DNA of 64,000 nt from Eptesicus fuscus. Taxonomy: Eukaryota; Chordata; Mammalia; Chiroptera; Vespertilionidae. The position numbers were made by a program, and so were the translations under genes. The notes under the pieces are model-generated. The model was not told the DNA's origin, did no database searches, and saw only the letters and a list, made by a program, of their open reading frames with translations. Position 1 is the first letter of the stretch, and every line of letters starts with the position of its first letter. This document shows, one piece after another, positions 23,401 through 34,148 of this stretch. The stretch is taken from the NCBI RefSeq assembly GCF_027574615.1, contig NC_072490.1:56703930-56767929 (forward strand), written 5' to 3'.

Positions 23401-23559
23401 GGAAAAACTGGCATATTTTATGGCCAAATTTCTGCCACCTACTTCAAATGATTCTCATTATTTTATACTATCCTTTCAATCTGAGTATTCGCAGCAGGAT
23501 GGCAATATGTGAAAACAACACTTTGTTCAAAGTTTTTATTTATTTTGCACCGATTATGA

Positions 23560-23650
23560 AACATGGGACAACTGAAATTCAGAGAGATGAAGCAACTTGC
23601 CCCGGTCACACAGCCAAGACGCAAACCCAGTTTGTAAGTGAGGAGCAGTA
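23560..23650 (-). mobile_element. MIR fossil
   Basis: CTGAAATTCAGAGAGATGAA, GCAACTTGCCCCGGTCACAC and AGCCAAGACGCAAACCCAG correspond to the reversed MIR core. Confidence 0.7.
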
Positions 23651-26334
23651 TGTGCTTAAAGGAAGTTTGAGTTAGAATTTGGAAATGATTCCACGTTTTC
23701 ATTTCCAAGCAAAAGTTATTTTACTAGATTTCAAGCAAACGAGTGCCTCAATTCAGAGATTGAAGTTCTCTCCTGCTAGAAAATTGGTTGACAAATTCTT
23801 GTACTCCGAGCTGTCATAATGAGTCTTAAGGGCTGGTTTGTGGTGCCCTGTGTGAGGCTCATCTCCAAAACTTAAGCTTGAGAAATTACTTTTCCCAACA
23901 TGCTACCCAATTTTAAGGGCATTCTACATCAGAATCCATCAACAACAAGGCTGCATACAGTCAGTTCAATTCACATGCAAATGAGACCTGGGTTGTTTAG
24001 GTTCTTCAGAGTTTCCTTCCTCTGAGGTGAATGTGTTATCATTCCTTTAGCTCTAATCCTTGATCCTCTTTTATTGTGCTCTTTTTCTGATACCACCTCA
24101 TCAATCTGACTTTTGTATTGTGCTTTCACCCCTAACCTTGTGGTTTTCTTTCGTTCTCTACTGTAACCTAATATGCTATATGCATCAATATACACAAGAG
24201 TGCACCAGCTATAGTCTTTATATATTTCCCCACATGTCTTGGTCTTTACTCTTTATCACAACTGACATGGTAGGAAACACCAGGTTAGTGTAGAAACCGA
24301 ATCCCCATGTGTATCTTTATCACTAATAGACAGAGAGAAATGGTTGTAGATGAAACTGAGTTAGTAAACTGCAAGAAAGAGCCAAAGTATATCTTCTTCT
24401 AAGTTTGTGTGTAGGCGTATTGCATATTGGCTCAAAGTCCTGGTTAAAGACTCTGCGTAGACCAGACACATTGCGTTCTGCCTCAGTCTTCAAAGCTCAT
24501 CGCAGTGGTCAATGAGTAACCTTGGTGCGTGTGTACAGAGGACTCCATGGGTCAGCTGACTTTGAATGGCTGACCAAGTCGCTTTATAATGTTCTATCAC
24601 CTATTCTGGAGGAAGGGTCCCAGATGTTCCTTAAAAGGTGGCCCTTTTTCTAAAGGAAAACTCTTCGTTTCCTTGTTGGAGGCACTTAATGAGCGTGTTC
24701 CCAGAACTGGGCGAGCTCCCTGCGAGGCAGCATTATCACAGCACTACAACCTCCACAGCGCTCGCCCCCGCCTCACAGCCCCCCTCTGCCTTCACAGCTG
24801 CCAGGCAGGAGAGGGTCACTCAGAGAGCCTCCTGCTACACTGGCGAGTTGACCTTCTGAGATTTCACCCTTTGCTGTGGGTGGGTATTTTCATTCACTAC
24901 GAATTTTACTCAGCAAATGCCATTTCCAATTCTGTTCTTCATTACAACATTGCACTTGGTCACACCACTATATTTTTGAAGTTTTTTCCCCCTTAACCAT
25001 CCAACAAAGGAAATGGATGAAAATGTATGTTAAATGAGAGCATAATATTATATCTTCTTTTACTTTCACACAGGCTGTTAAAATAGACTCCTTAGTTTTG
25101 ACTAAATACTAGATTTCCATGAGGCTTTTTGATAAATGATATGACAATGTTGATATGTGTGGTCAAGACAATGAAAGTTAAAACTATTTTGAAAATATAT
25201 TTCTCTAATACATCTACGTGTTGAGAAAGTTACAGAATAAATATATGGCAGACATTTCTCAATGTAAGAGAAGGAATTTATGGCAAGTATGTCTTTTCAT
25301 GACACACCTTTTGTGCCATGATGAGATAGCCAACAACGAATACTTTTGTGGTTTAATAAGAAAAAGTAATTTATAATATGATACATCAATATGTTTTTCA
25401 ATAAACTTTTCCCCAGGTTTTCTTGAATCCTCCTCAGTGTAAGAATTATAATTACATGTCTCCCTCCCACTTGAACATGGCACAAAGTGCTCATTTTCAG
25501 TTCTTCTGTTCAAGTCATAGCTGGAATAGAAATGTCATGACTCAGTTAACAATGCTTTATTATTCATGCTGATCTTTTTTATAGTGTTCTTTATCTCAAA
25601 AACATTGTAAATCAGATATCTACCTCCCACTCTTTTGTTCATTTGCAAATTTTTATTATTCTAGTTTAAAAGAGCAATGGTGTGTCAAGAGTCAATGTAT
25701 ACTGTTTATATATTCTTCCTGCTTCAAACTCTTTTCTCTTTATAAAGTGAAGATGCCAGACGCATGCCTAATTCCAACCTCTTTATACACAATTGTGAGG
25801 AAATTTTGTTTCTATTTTGGGTCAAAAGAGGTTTTGTGTTTCTTAAATCCACAAAAACAAAACCATGGATTGAAAATATATTTTAGTAATAAGTACTTTA
25901 GATTTATGCCTTTTAAAAAAGCACAATGTGTTTCTGCCTCAGTTTCCCCTCTTTATGTGGCTGTTCCTGCAGTAATGCCATGTTTCAGTGCAAGGTGTAT
26001 GGTGGTCTTCCTGTTGAGGTAACTCTGCAATGAGTCCCATTTAGACACAAGGTTAGTGGAGAGAGTGCTGGTCTCCTAGGACTTAAAATCATGGAATCAA
26101 ATCTTTGTTCTATCGCCAACTATCAAATTGTATTTTGATTTGATGCCTACATGACTTAAAACAATTTAGAAAAGGTATGAAACAGCACATTATTTCTGAA
26201 TTCATCTCTGTATGAAAGAGTATATAGTAGTCATGTGGATTCACCAACATTTATGTTTTAAAAAAAGATTCCTCAGAAAACACCATACAATACCTCCCCC
26301 CCAAACAGATGAATTCGAAGCAAGACAATAATCA
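23651..26334. other. no gene; unassigned sequence
   Basis: AT-rich, with one GC-richer patch at 24,690-24,860. A weak MIR-like start may lie near 26,050-26,110. No exon supported. Confidence 0.35.
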
Positions 26335-26580
26335 GTAATTCCTCACTCAGTCAGGAAACATTTATGAGCTCTGTATATATACCCAGCAGTATGCTAACTA
26401 CTGGTAGGTACACAGTAATGAATCAGACATGGCCTCTGCCTTCAGGGTTTACTCTTCGGTAGGGTGACAGGCACTCACACAACTTGAATAGCATATGATA
26501 AACGGATAACAGAGGTGATGCACACAGCTCTGTGGGTGCAAAATTTAGGAATTTCCAATTATGTTTGGTGTAATGAAGAA
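26335..26580. mobile_element. ancient interspersed repeat (LINE-like)
   Basis: GAAACATTTATGAGCTCTGT, CAGTATGCTAACTACTGGTA, CACAGTAATGAATCAGACAT, GGCCTCTGCCTTCAGGGTTT and GGGTGACAGGCACTCACAC follow the order of a widespread old mammalian repeat. Confidence 0.5.
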
Positions 26581-27474
26581 AGATGTCTAAGGAGAGAGAC
26601 AATTTTCACAGGATCTCAAATAATTAGTATTCAAATGCCAGGTAGAAATTAAAAGCAAGAATATTCCAGGAAGAAGAAAAAAGCTTGTAAAATACGGAAG
26701 TGGGAAGACAGCAGTTAGCAGAGCATAGTGAGAGCCTGGTGGACAGGGAGAGGAGGGCAGAGGGACCACGGGGCTGAGGGGAAGCTTTGACTCTACTATG
26801 GATTTCAAACCAGAGCCTCTGGAGCACTAGCTCTTGATTGTAGGGGAAAGGACCCCAAGGAAATATATGGCTTCTCTCCTTGGGAAAATGAACCATATCA
26901 CACATATGGTACACTTGCCCCACCCCAGACACAAACTATATCTAAGTTCCCTGAACTCCTGTTTGAGGCCCTGAAATAAAGGGTTAAAGCAGGAATAAAG
27001 CAAGATCATATTTTTGTGTTAGAAATTCCAATATGGAGGAAGAATTACAGGGAAAATAGACTGGATACTAGTTATTCTTACACTATATCTGGTCTCCTTT
27101 AGATTAACCTGCAAAGCAATTATGGCCTTCTCCTTACACTGTTGCCGCTGTTTGCTTGTGTTTAACCTTGGGCTGCTATGTTACCAGTTTCTCTGAATTT
27201 GCACCTCTTCTCCTTTCCAAGAGATGAGAGCATTAAAATAAAGGGAAGGTATGATTAAATGGATGAAATGCTACAAAGAAGGCAAGGATACTTCAGAATG
27301 GGAAACAACCACTTAGTTTGGCAATTTGGTAACATTTGCTAGAAAACTTTCAATAGATGGTAAGGCTAGGAGACAGATTGAAGTAGGATGAATGGGAGGG
27401 AGCAGAAGTAAGAAAGTAAAGTTGAACATATATGTGCAAACAGTGTTCTATAAAACCTTTAATGCATAAGCTTA
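26581..27474. other. no gene; unassigned sequence
   Basis: The first ~200 bp may extend the old repeat to the left. The rest shows no recognised element. Confidence 0.35.
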
Positions 27475-27558
27475 TATAAATCCATACCATTACCCTATGG
27501 GCTAAACACAACTATTATCCACATTTATTAAAAATATGAGGAGACTGAGGCACAAAAA
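27475..27558 (-). mobile_element. MIR fragment cut by the Helitron
   Basis: ACTATTATCCACATTTATTA followed by ATGAGGAGACTGAGGCAC is the reversed MIR core. It stops exactly at the Helitron 5' end. Confidence 0.6.
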
Positions 27559-27954
27559 TCCTATCTAATAAAGAGGGAATATGCTAATTGACCATCCCAC
27601 CCTCACAAAGATGGTGGCGCCCACAGCCAATAAGGAGAGAATATGCTAATTGACTGCCACATCCTCAAAGATCGCAACGCCCACAGCCACAAGATGGCGG
27701 CGCCCAGTCCCCTCAGCCACTCCAAGCGCCTGCCTCAGGAATCCTCCAGTACCCTCAGCCCCCAAGCCACCCTGCGGGCCCGAGGTGCAGGAAAGCCTCC
27801 GATGGTGGCTGCCCAGCTGCCCAGGGCCGCCCGAGGCTCAGGTAAGCAGGGCCGGCCAATGCTTGCGCTGCAGCCTCGGCCTTTGCTCTCCTACTCCTAG
27901 GAAGCAAGCACAACTTGGAAAGGAAACTGTTTCAGGAAACAGCCAGGTCGCTTA
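27559..27954 (+). mobile_element. Helitron carrying a captured first-exon-like segment
   Basis: The 5' end TCCTATCTAATAAAGAGGGA follows an A at 27558. A second copy of the 5' module (GAGAGAATATGCTAATTGAC) starts near 27634, so the terminus is duplicated. The 3' side has a perfect hairpin (CTGTTTC/GAAACAG, 27927-27942), then CCAGGTCG and CTTA before T. The spacing matches the usual hairpin-CTAG end, so I place the terminus at 27954 with the CTAG mutated. The middle is CpG-rich. AAGATGGCGGC at 27691-27701 is a perfect YY1-type initiator motif whose ATG opens a frame (M-A-A-P-S-P-L-S-H-S). A consensus splice donor CAG|GTAAGC follows at 27840/27841. This is how a captured promoter/first exon would look; the source gene is not recognised. 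Confidence 0.75.
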
Positions 27955-28977
27955 TTTTTTTAAAGATGATGTTAAATGTTGAAAATTTAAAAGTTTTATA
28001 CTTTTATAATGGAAAATATATAATCCTCCCATTAATTTTTTAATGAACCATTTATTCTTTGACAGACAGCATCCACCTTACATTTGTATTTTGGTTTTCT
28101 TTACTGATTAAAATGTACACTTAGATTTTACCTTGAGATTCTGGAACTCATTCAGTGAATGGTAGTGAGTGTCTACTCTGCGTCAGACACTGTACTAGGT
28201 AAGGAGAAACTCGAATAAAAGTCCGTTTTCTAGTAGCTTCTAGTCTAAGAGCAGAGTCCAGTGAGGAGACACAGGATGCCACGCAGCACGTGCTGTGGCA
28301 GAAGCTGTGGGGACAGCAGGGAGGCTCAGGCTCCAAGGTCTTCTCAGAGCAGATCCTTCAAGAGCTGGATCTAGAGGCAGAGCAGGAAAGATGCACATTT
28401 TCTTTTGTGAAAAGTGGAAAACTTTCTGTGAAACATTGTTTTCAAGTGTAGCACCTGGTATGCATGTGAGCAGAGGAGCTGGAGGAGGGTGAGGAGCAAT
28501 AGCGAGGACACGGACGGAAAACTTGAAGACAGCCAAGGAAGGTGCGTGTGTAGAAGAATTCCACGCGCGTGACAGGAACATTAGACATCCAGAATGCTCC
28601 GTATTGGCACATATTGGTGTACCCACTCCTTCAAATTTGCCTGAGGAACATTTGCACCATCTTCAGCTCACAAAGATGCATGTTGGTGACAGAGGCTGGC
28701 CGGATGCAACTGAGCCAGTCCGACTCCTTCTTTCTGGACCACAGGCCTCTGCGTTTCACTCCTCCTTGCGTCAAGGTGGGGTCACCCAAATGGTTCTGGC
28801 CAAAGGGACTCGGACAGAAATGTGATGTGCCTCACTTCTGGGTTTTTCACCTAAAATCTGCCACACAAATCTCCTCATATTGCTCTTTACTTAACCGACA
28901 GCTTTGAGTAAAGAATGCAGTAGAAACTTCTGAGGAGCCCCTGGGTGACAGAGGTACAGGATGAAACCAAGCTTTAT
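27955..28977. other. no gene; old repeat plus unassigned sequence
   Basis: 28145-28320 carries an old GTCAGACACTGTACTAGG-type repeat. The remainder is not recognised. Confidence 0.35.
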
Positions 28978-29363
28978 CCCTCCCGGCTGGATCGCTCAAT
29001 TGGTTAGGACCGTGGTCGGCAAACCGCGGCTCGTGAGCCACATGCGGCTCTTTGGCCCCTTGAGTGTGGCTCTTCGACAAAATACCACGTGCGGGCGCGC
29101 ACATTACAGTGCGATTGAAACTTCGTGGCCCATGCGCAGAAGTTGGTTTTTGGCCTGGGCGAGTCTATTTTGAAGAAGTGGCGTTAGAAGAAGTTTAAGT
29201 TTAAAAAATTTGGCTCTCAAAAGAAATTTCAATCGTTGTACTGTTGATATTTGGCTCTGTTGACTAATGAGTTTGCCGACCATTGGATTAGGACATCATT
29301 CTAGCCAACAAATCAATGTTTCTCTCTCTCCCCTCTCTAAAAAAAAATAAAAAATAAATTAAA
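28978..29363 (+). mobile_element. Ves SINE split by a hAT MITE
   Basis: The 5' part (CCCTCCCGGCTGGATCGCTC, then AATTGGTTAGGA) ends at 29009. The 3' part resumes at 29294 (CATCATTCTAGCCAACAAAT, then CAATGTTTCTCTCTCTCCCC and an A-rich tail). The gap is exactly the hAT element plus one TSD copy. Confidence 0.85.
29010..29285. mobile_element. non-autonomous hAT element nested in the Ves SINE
   Basis: 276 bp. Left TIR CCGTGGTCGGCAAACCGCGG, right TIR AATGAGTTTGCCGACCATTG. TSDs GGTTAGGA (29002-29009) and GATTAGGA (29286-29293) match at 7 of 8 bases. No coding frame. The same family recurs at 34050. Confidence 0.9.
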
Positions 29364-29654
29364 CAAAAAGCTGGATCTCTGAGTCACCACATGATGGAGA
29401 GCAATCCAGAAATACCTGTGTGCATTGAGCTTTACGAGGCCAAGAATGAACTTCTATTAAGTTAGGCCATTGAAAACAGAGGGTTGTTTTTTTTAAAAGC
29501 AGCTACTTTATTGTTAATAGTAAATCTGGCTAATAATATGATAATATGGAATATATTTTATATTTGAATTAACCAATAAATACATTCCAGTATTTATTAT
29601 AGAAAATTAAGAATATTTTTGAATTTTAGGATTTGTACAAAGTACAATATATTT
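29364..29654. other. no gene; unassigned AT-rich spacer
   Basis: About 290 bp with no recognised element. Confidence 0.4.
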
Positions 29655-29815
29655 AGAATCTAATTTAATCCTATAAGAAATGCCATGAGGTAGACACTAT
29701 TACTGCCATCTCTACTATAATGGTTAAGAAATCCGGGCTCAGAGAGTTGGAAATATTTACTTAAGATCGCAGGCCAGGATTTGAATCCATGCTGTTAGGC
29801 CTGATAGATTCTATA
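29655..29815 (-). mobile_element. MIR fossil
   Basis: GAGGTAGACACTATTACTGC, CCGGGCTCAGAGAGTTGGAA and GGCCAGGATTTGAATCCATG are the reversed MIR core and flank. Confidence 0.7.
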
Positions 29816-31180
29816 GTATATGTCAAACAACTAATATCTCATATTATTTCTTTCAAAAAGGTAAGCATAGTTAAAAATCACCCAGTATAGTTCCCTTTAT
29901 TATGCAGGAGAATGTAGGAGATCCATTTTCCCCTCAGTATAGAACAACAGAAATTTTTGTCACCAGGATGTGCTTTCATAACAATATGTATTTATTTGTG
30001 GGCTGATATCAAACCCTTATTTTTGACCATTAGAACTAGTAGTTGCTTCTCAAAACTTCTATCAACTCATTGTTACCATTAGGTCAATAATAGATGCCTC
30101 ATGTATACACACACTTTTAAAAAAACCTCCAGCCAAATGGACATTTGAAATAGCAACAGAAATCTCTCTTGACATTGGCTGAGAGAAGTTGACCTGTGGT
30201 AACAGCATACTGTACTTCATGAGTCAAGGATTCTAGTTTTCAGTCCGATACCTCCTCTCGGTGCTGGTTTATCTATGAAACAATGCACCCCATTCTTTCC
30301 ACCTACTTAAAATGTGAAGAGAATGATGAACCCAAGGACCAAATATCTACTTAAATACGAGGACGCTTTGTGGCCACCTCACCTTGCTGGGTTATCATCC
30401 TCCCCCCAGGTGGGAGGAGGGGTTCTGAACACCGATTCTCATGAAAGTCTGCAGCCTGACCCCATCCCCTGCGGTTCCTGCTCCCGGGCGGGCGCTGGGT
30501 GCGCCTTCGGAGGAGTATCAGCCAAGGGCGCAGGATCACTGGGTTGGGGATCTTGCCATTGCCTTGCATTTGGAACAACTACTCTTTTTTTTCTTTTTTT
30601 TTTTACCATTTCTGACAAAACAGTCTCATTGTTATCAACTGCACATGTATTAAAACACACAGGGGCTTTTAAGTAAGTGTATCATGCATGAAAAATATCA
30701 TTGCCTGACAAGCTCCAAATTGGCAAGTGAGAGAGGTTTCACTGAAGGAAACAGCAGTACCCACAGCGAGCTGCAAGGCGGCACTGCTCCTTTAAGGGGG
30801 CGAAGGCTCCTGCCCCTCCCTCATCCGCACCCAGAGGGCCTGCTAGACGGGCAGCCCAGCCTCTGTCTGGGATCCAGCTGTCAAGGCAACCTCACTTCCT
30901 TCCCCTTTGTGTGAGCTCAGCTCTGCCCCAGCGCTCCCAGCGCCTTGCCTTCCCCAGTGAGAGCTCTAGAAGCCTCCCTTCCCCAGCGCATCCCACCCAC
31001 TCCCCAGGCCACAGAGCACAGGCTCCGGACTCCCAGAGCGGCGGGGGAGCACCTCGCAGTGGCTCTGAGGACAGACTGTGGCCCTTTGGATGCTGCTGAG
31101 CTAGACCTTGCAGATCCTTTTCTGGTTGGTCGTGAATTAAGGCTGATTTGTGCTTAATCAGTGAAACACACACTAACCAG
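29816..31180. other. no gene; GC-rich patches without recognised content
   Basis: 30,440-30,560 and 30,740-31,110 are GC-rich. I see short open frames on both strands but no splice pair, polyadenylation context or recognisable protein. Confidence 0.35.
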
Positions 31181-31199
31181 AGAGAGAGGGAAAGGGAGC

Positions 31200-31237
<38 letters not shown>

Positions 31238-31254
31238 GAGAGAGAGAGAGAGAG
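31181..31254 (+). repeat. (GA)n microsatellite
   Basis: GA repeats with a few GGGA and GTGA interruptions. Confidence 0.95.
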
Positions 31255-31527
31255 GTTCCCACTACTCTCACTTGCCTATTTGGACCAGAAGTCACAAAAG
31301 TGAAATAAATTCTCCTCCTCTGGAAGGACCACACAGGCCTGCTGCGATGCGCGTGCATGTGTGTGCGTGTCTGTGTGTTTCTTTCCTTCCCAAACTGATG
31401 CCGCACCAAATAATAGCCCTGCTCCCTTGACAGCTACTTAGCACTGTGGACCCCTGCGCCTTCCTGTCTGCTCCTTCCTCCCTGCTCCCTAACCATTAAT
31501 AACGCCTTCAACTGGCCAGGGTCACTG

Positions 31528-31612
31528 TTTATTTCGTTTTTAAGGTTTATCTTTATTGTTGAAAGTATTACAGACGTACCCCCTTGACCCCTCCACCCCA
31601 CACCCGCCCTAT
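31528..31612 (-). mobile_element. L1 3' UTR tip (antisense)
   Basis: GGTTTATCTTTATTGTTGAA, AGTATTACAGACGTACCCCC and the CCCTCCACCCCACACCC tract match the start of the antisense L1 at 41,490. Extremely 5'-truncated. Confidence 0.65.
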
Positions 31613-32413
31613 TCTGACAAAATGAACTGGGGGCTGCGGCCCCAGGGTCCCAGGCTGACACTGGCGGGCGATGCCTTCACCCAGAGGAGCCCGACTGCAT
31701 GGAGTCGCCACTCTGGGAAGAATAAACATTGATCTGCTTTCTGAGAATGTGCACCATGTGAAATGTTAATGCTTTTAAACATCTTTGGACACGCCAAGTA
31801 GCTATTATCACCCCTATTATTATACGATATAAAATCTCAGAGAGCATCTACTTGTCAACTTCATCCTCATGATCAGTGAACGTCCACTGTCTTCACACCA
31901 GCATGTGACTGGACTCAGGGAAGACATGCTAAGACAACAGTATTGATTATGTGAGTTCCTAACGGGTATAGAGGGTATAGGTTACATACAACAATCATGT
32001 GAATACATATTGTTTGTGGATTTCTAATAATGAATGCTTATTCCCTAGTGGGGCCTCACTTGTGACTATTGGGTCAGAGGTTTTCCACTTGTCTCCCTGA
32101 GTGATTCATTCTTTTGTGTAGAGACAGAGAAAAAATTGGCATTTACAATCATAATTGGCTATACATGTTTGGAGCTATGAAAGGGATGGGACTCTTTCCT
32201 GAGAAAGTTTGAGTGCTCCTGAGCCCTGGCATAGGAGATAGTCATAGTTAAATTGCTCTACGTAAGGAAAAGCTGAAACTTGTGGTTTGGGTCGTACTGG
32301 TGAGGCTGGAGGGAAATACAAGTACAGCGATTGGCAGGGAGCAAGGTCTTGCCATGGAATAATGATCAATGAGAATGACTAAGTAACACAGTTAACAATA
32401 TGGCTATCTAATA
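31613..32413. other. no gene; unassigned sequence
   Basis: No recognised repeat or exon. Confidence 0.4.
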
Positions 32414-32591
32414 TTTCATTTTAAAAAATTTATTGATTGATTTTCAGAAAGAGAGAGAGAGAGATTTATTTGTTGTTCTCCTTACTTATGCACTCGTTGG
32501 CTGATTCTTGTCTGTGCCCTGACAGGATCGAACCTGCAACCTTGACGTATCTGGACAACACTCTGACCAATTGAAATATGCAGCCAAGGCC
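32414..32591 (-). mobile_element. Ves-type SINE (antisense)
   Basis: Antisense order: AAAAAATTTATTGATTGATT tail and GA-rich run, a TGCCCTGACAGGATCGAACC B-box region, and a GCAGCCAAGGC head. TSD-like TCTAATA occurs at 32407-32413 and 32592-32598. Confidence 0.75.
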
Positions 32592-34041
32592 TCTAATAGT
32601 TAATGGATCACTTGCTAACTAGTACTTGGATGGTAAAGCCCTTCTCCGTGTTGTTGTCTGACTTTTGTCAAAATTTAGTAAAAATGTATTACATGCACAA
32701 TCTATTATTGCTGGTCCTAAGTAAAAAGAGACTGAAGTCATATCCAGTGAAGCCAGCTGAGACCCCGGTAGATCTGAGGAAGATGTGGAGAAGTATTTGC
32801 AGTGAGTGACTTGGGATCAGGCATGAGACAATCCCACTTTTCTCAAGGATCTTAGACATACAACTCATGCATTTGTTCATTTATTAAGTTATTTATTTGA
32901 CAAATGTTTATTGAACATCCTCTAACTTTCCAATGTCTTTACCATGGACTTTCATGGGATTGGAATTACAAAAGTGACCAAGACTGATAAGATCCTGACT
33001 TTGTACCGCTAATGGTTATAATAACGGATGCACATATATCTACTTTGCAGCATTTGGGGAATTTATAAGCATCCTTTGTGATCTTCCCGCAGACTGTTTC
33101 AGGAAGGAGAGCTCCACTTTCCAGTGGAGGGCCTATTCCCTTGGCTGGGTGGAGTGGCCTCGCCCAGCCCTGCTCCATGCATGGAGACGGCCCTGAGCCG
33201 TGGGCTCCCCAGCCAGGCCTCTCTGCTGGATGGTTCTGAGAGCCAGGTACAGCAGGCAGGGGCCCGGGCCCTGAGACTAGCATGCTGGGATGAGCGTTCT
33301 TTTCCTTTGGGAAGGTGAGATAAGCTTGTGACGGACAGAAGCCATCTTTCTTGCCGTGTGTAAAAAGCCTGAGAATAAAGCAAAACTGGGGCCAACCCGC
33401 TGAGTAGAGATCGTAAAGGCGGGCACTGAGTTACGGCCTCGGGACCCGGCTTTCCCTGCTGCTAAAGCTTGTCTCCTGGACGTCCCAGATACGGGGACCT
33501 ACACATTCCCTGTACCTACGTCAGCTATGATTGATAATGGAATGAGACTCGCAAAATTATACAGGAGGTATAATTTATTTTAAATACTTCTTCGATTCTG
33601 TATACTCCCCATATTTTCTTAGAGGGTGTATACTGATGGAATTCTCTGAGAAAAAAAAAAAATCTCTAAATGCAATTGTTTAGTCTCTGGTTTCTAACTC
33701 CCAAAATGTTCAGTGTGGAAATGTTTAATCTTGTGAAGGTGCCAAAAATGATCTATAAAAATGGCTTAAAGTTGGAGGGTGGATCTCACGCTGAAATGAC
33801 TGTTAAGAAACAGAAAAGCTGAGATGTGATTTCTGCTGACCTGGTCTTTCTTCAGTTCTATTCAATTTCTATCAGAGAGAAGAAGAAACAGGAACTTGTA
33901 TATATATTCAGTACCTACTCAATTACATTATTTTGTGAAATGTATACCTGTCATATAGATATTGCTATCTTAATTAAAAGTATTTAATAATCTGAATGAT
34001 TTTCAGATTTCCATTTTTGCCAACATCACCCAGCTGGTTAG
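32592..34041. other. no gene; old repeat plus unassigned sequence
   Basis: 32,877-33,000 contains an ATTTATTTGACAAATGTTTA, TTGAACATCC-type old repeat. 33,080-33,330 is GC-rich but shows no splice-supported exon. Confidence 0.35.
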
Positions 34042-34049
34042 GTATAGTA

Positions 34050-34140
34050 CAGTGGTCGGCAAACTGCGGCTCGCGAGCCACATGCAGGCTGGCGAGCTGC
34101 GGTTTACCGCTCTGTTGACTAATGAGTTTGCCGACCAGTG
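34050..34140. mobile_element. 91-bp hAT MITE with perfect TSD
   Basis: Left end CAGTGGTCGGCAAACTGCGG, right end AATGAGTTTGCCGACCAGTG. The exact 8-bp TSD GTATAGTA lies at 34042-34049 and 34141-34148. It shares both ends with the 276-bp copy at 29010 but lacks most of the interior. Confidence 0.95.
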
Positions 34141-34148
34141 GTATAGTA

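Noticed and set aside
27643..27900. 85-codon frame as an intact host gene
   Set aside because: It starts within duplicated Helitron 5' sequence and is bounded by Helitron ends; a captured or chance frame is more likely than a resident gene.
31181..31254. GA array as part of a SINE tail
   Set aside because: No SINE head or B box nearby; it is a simple repeat.
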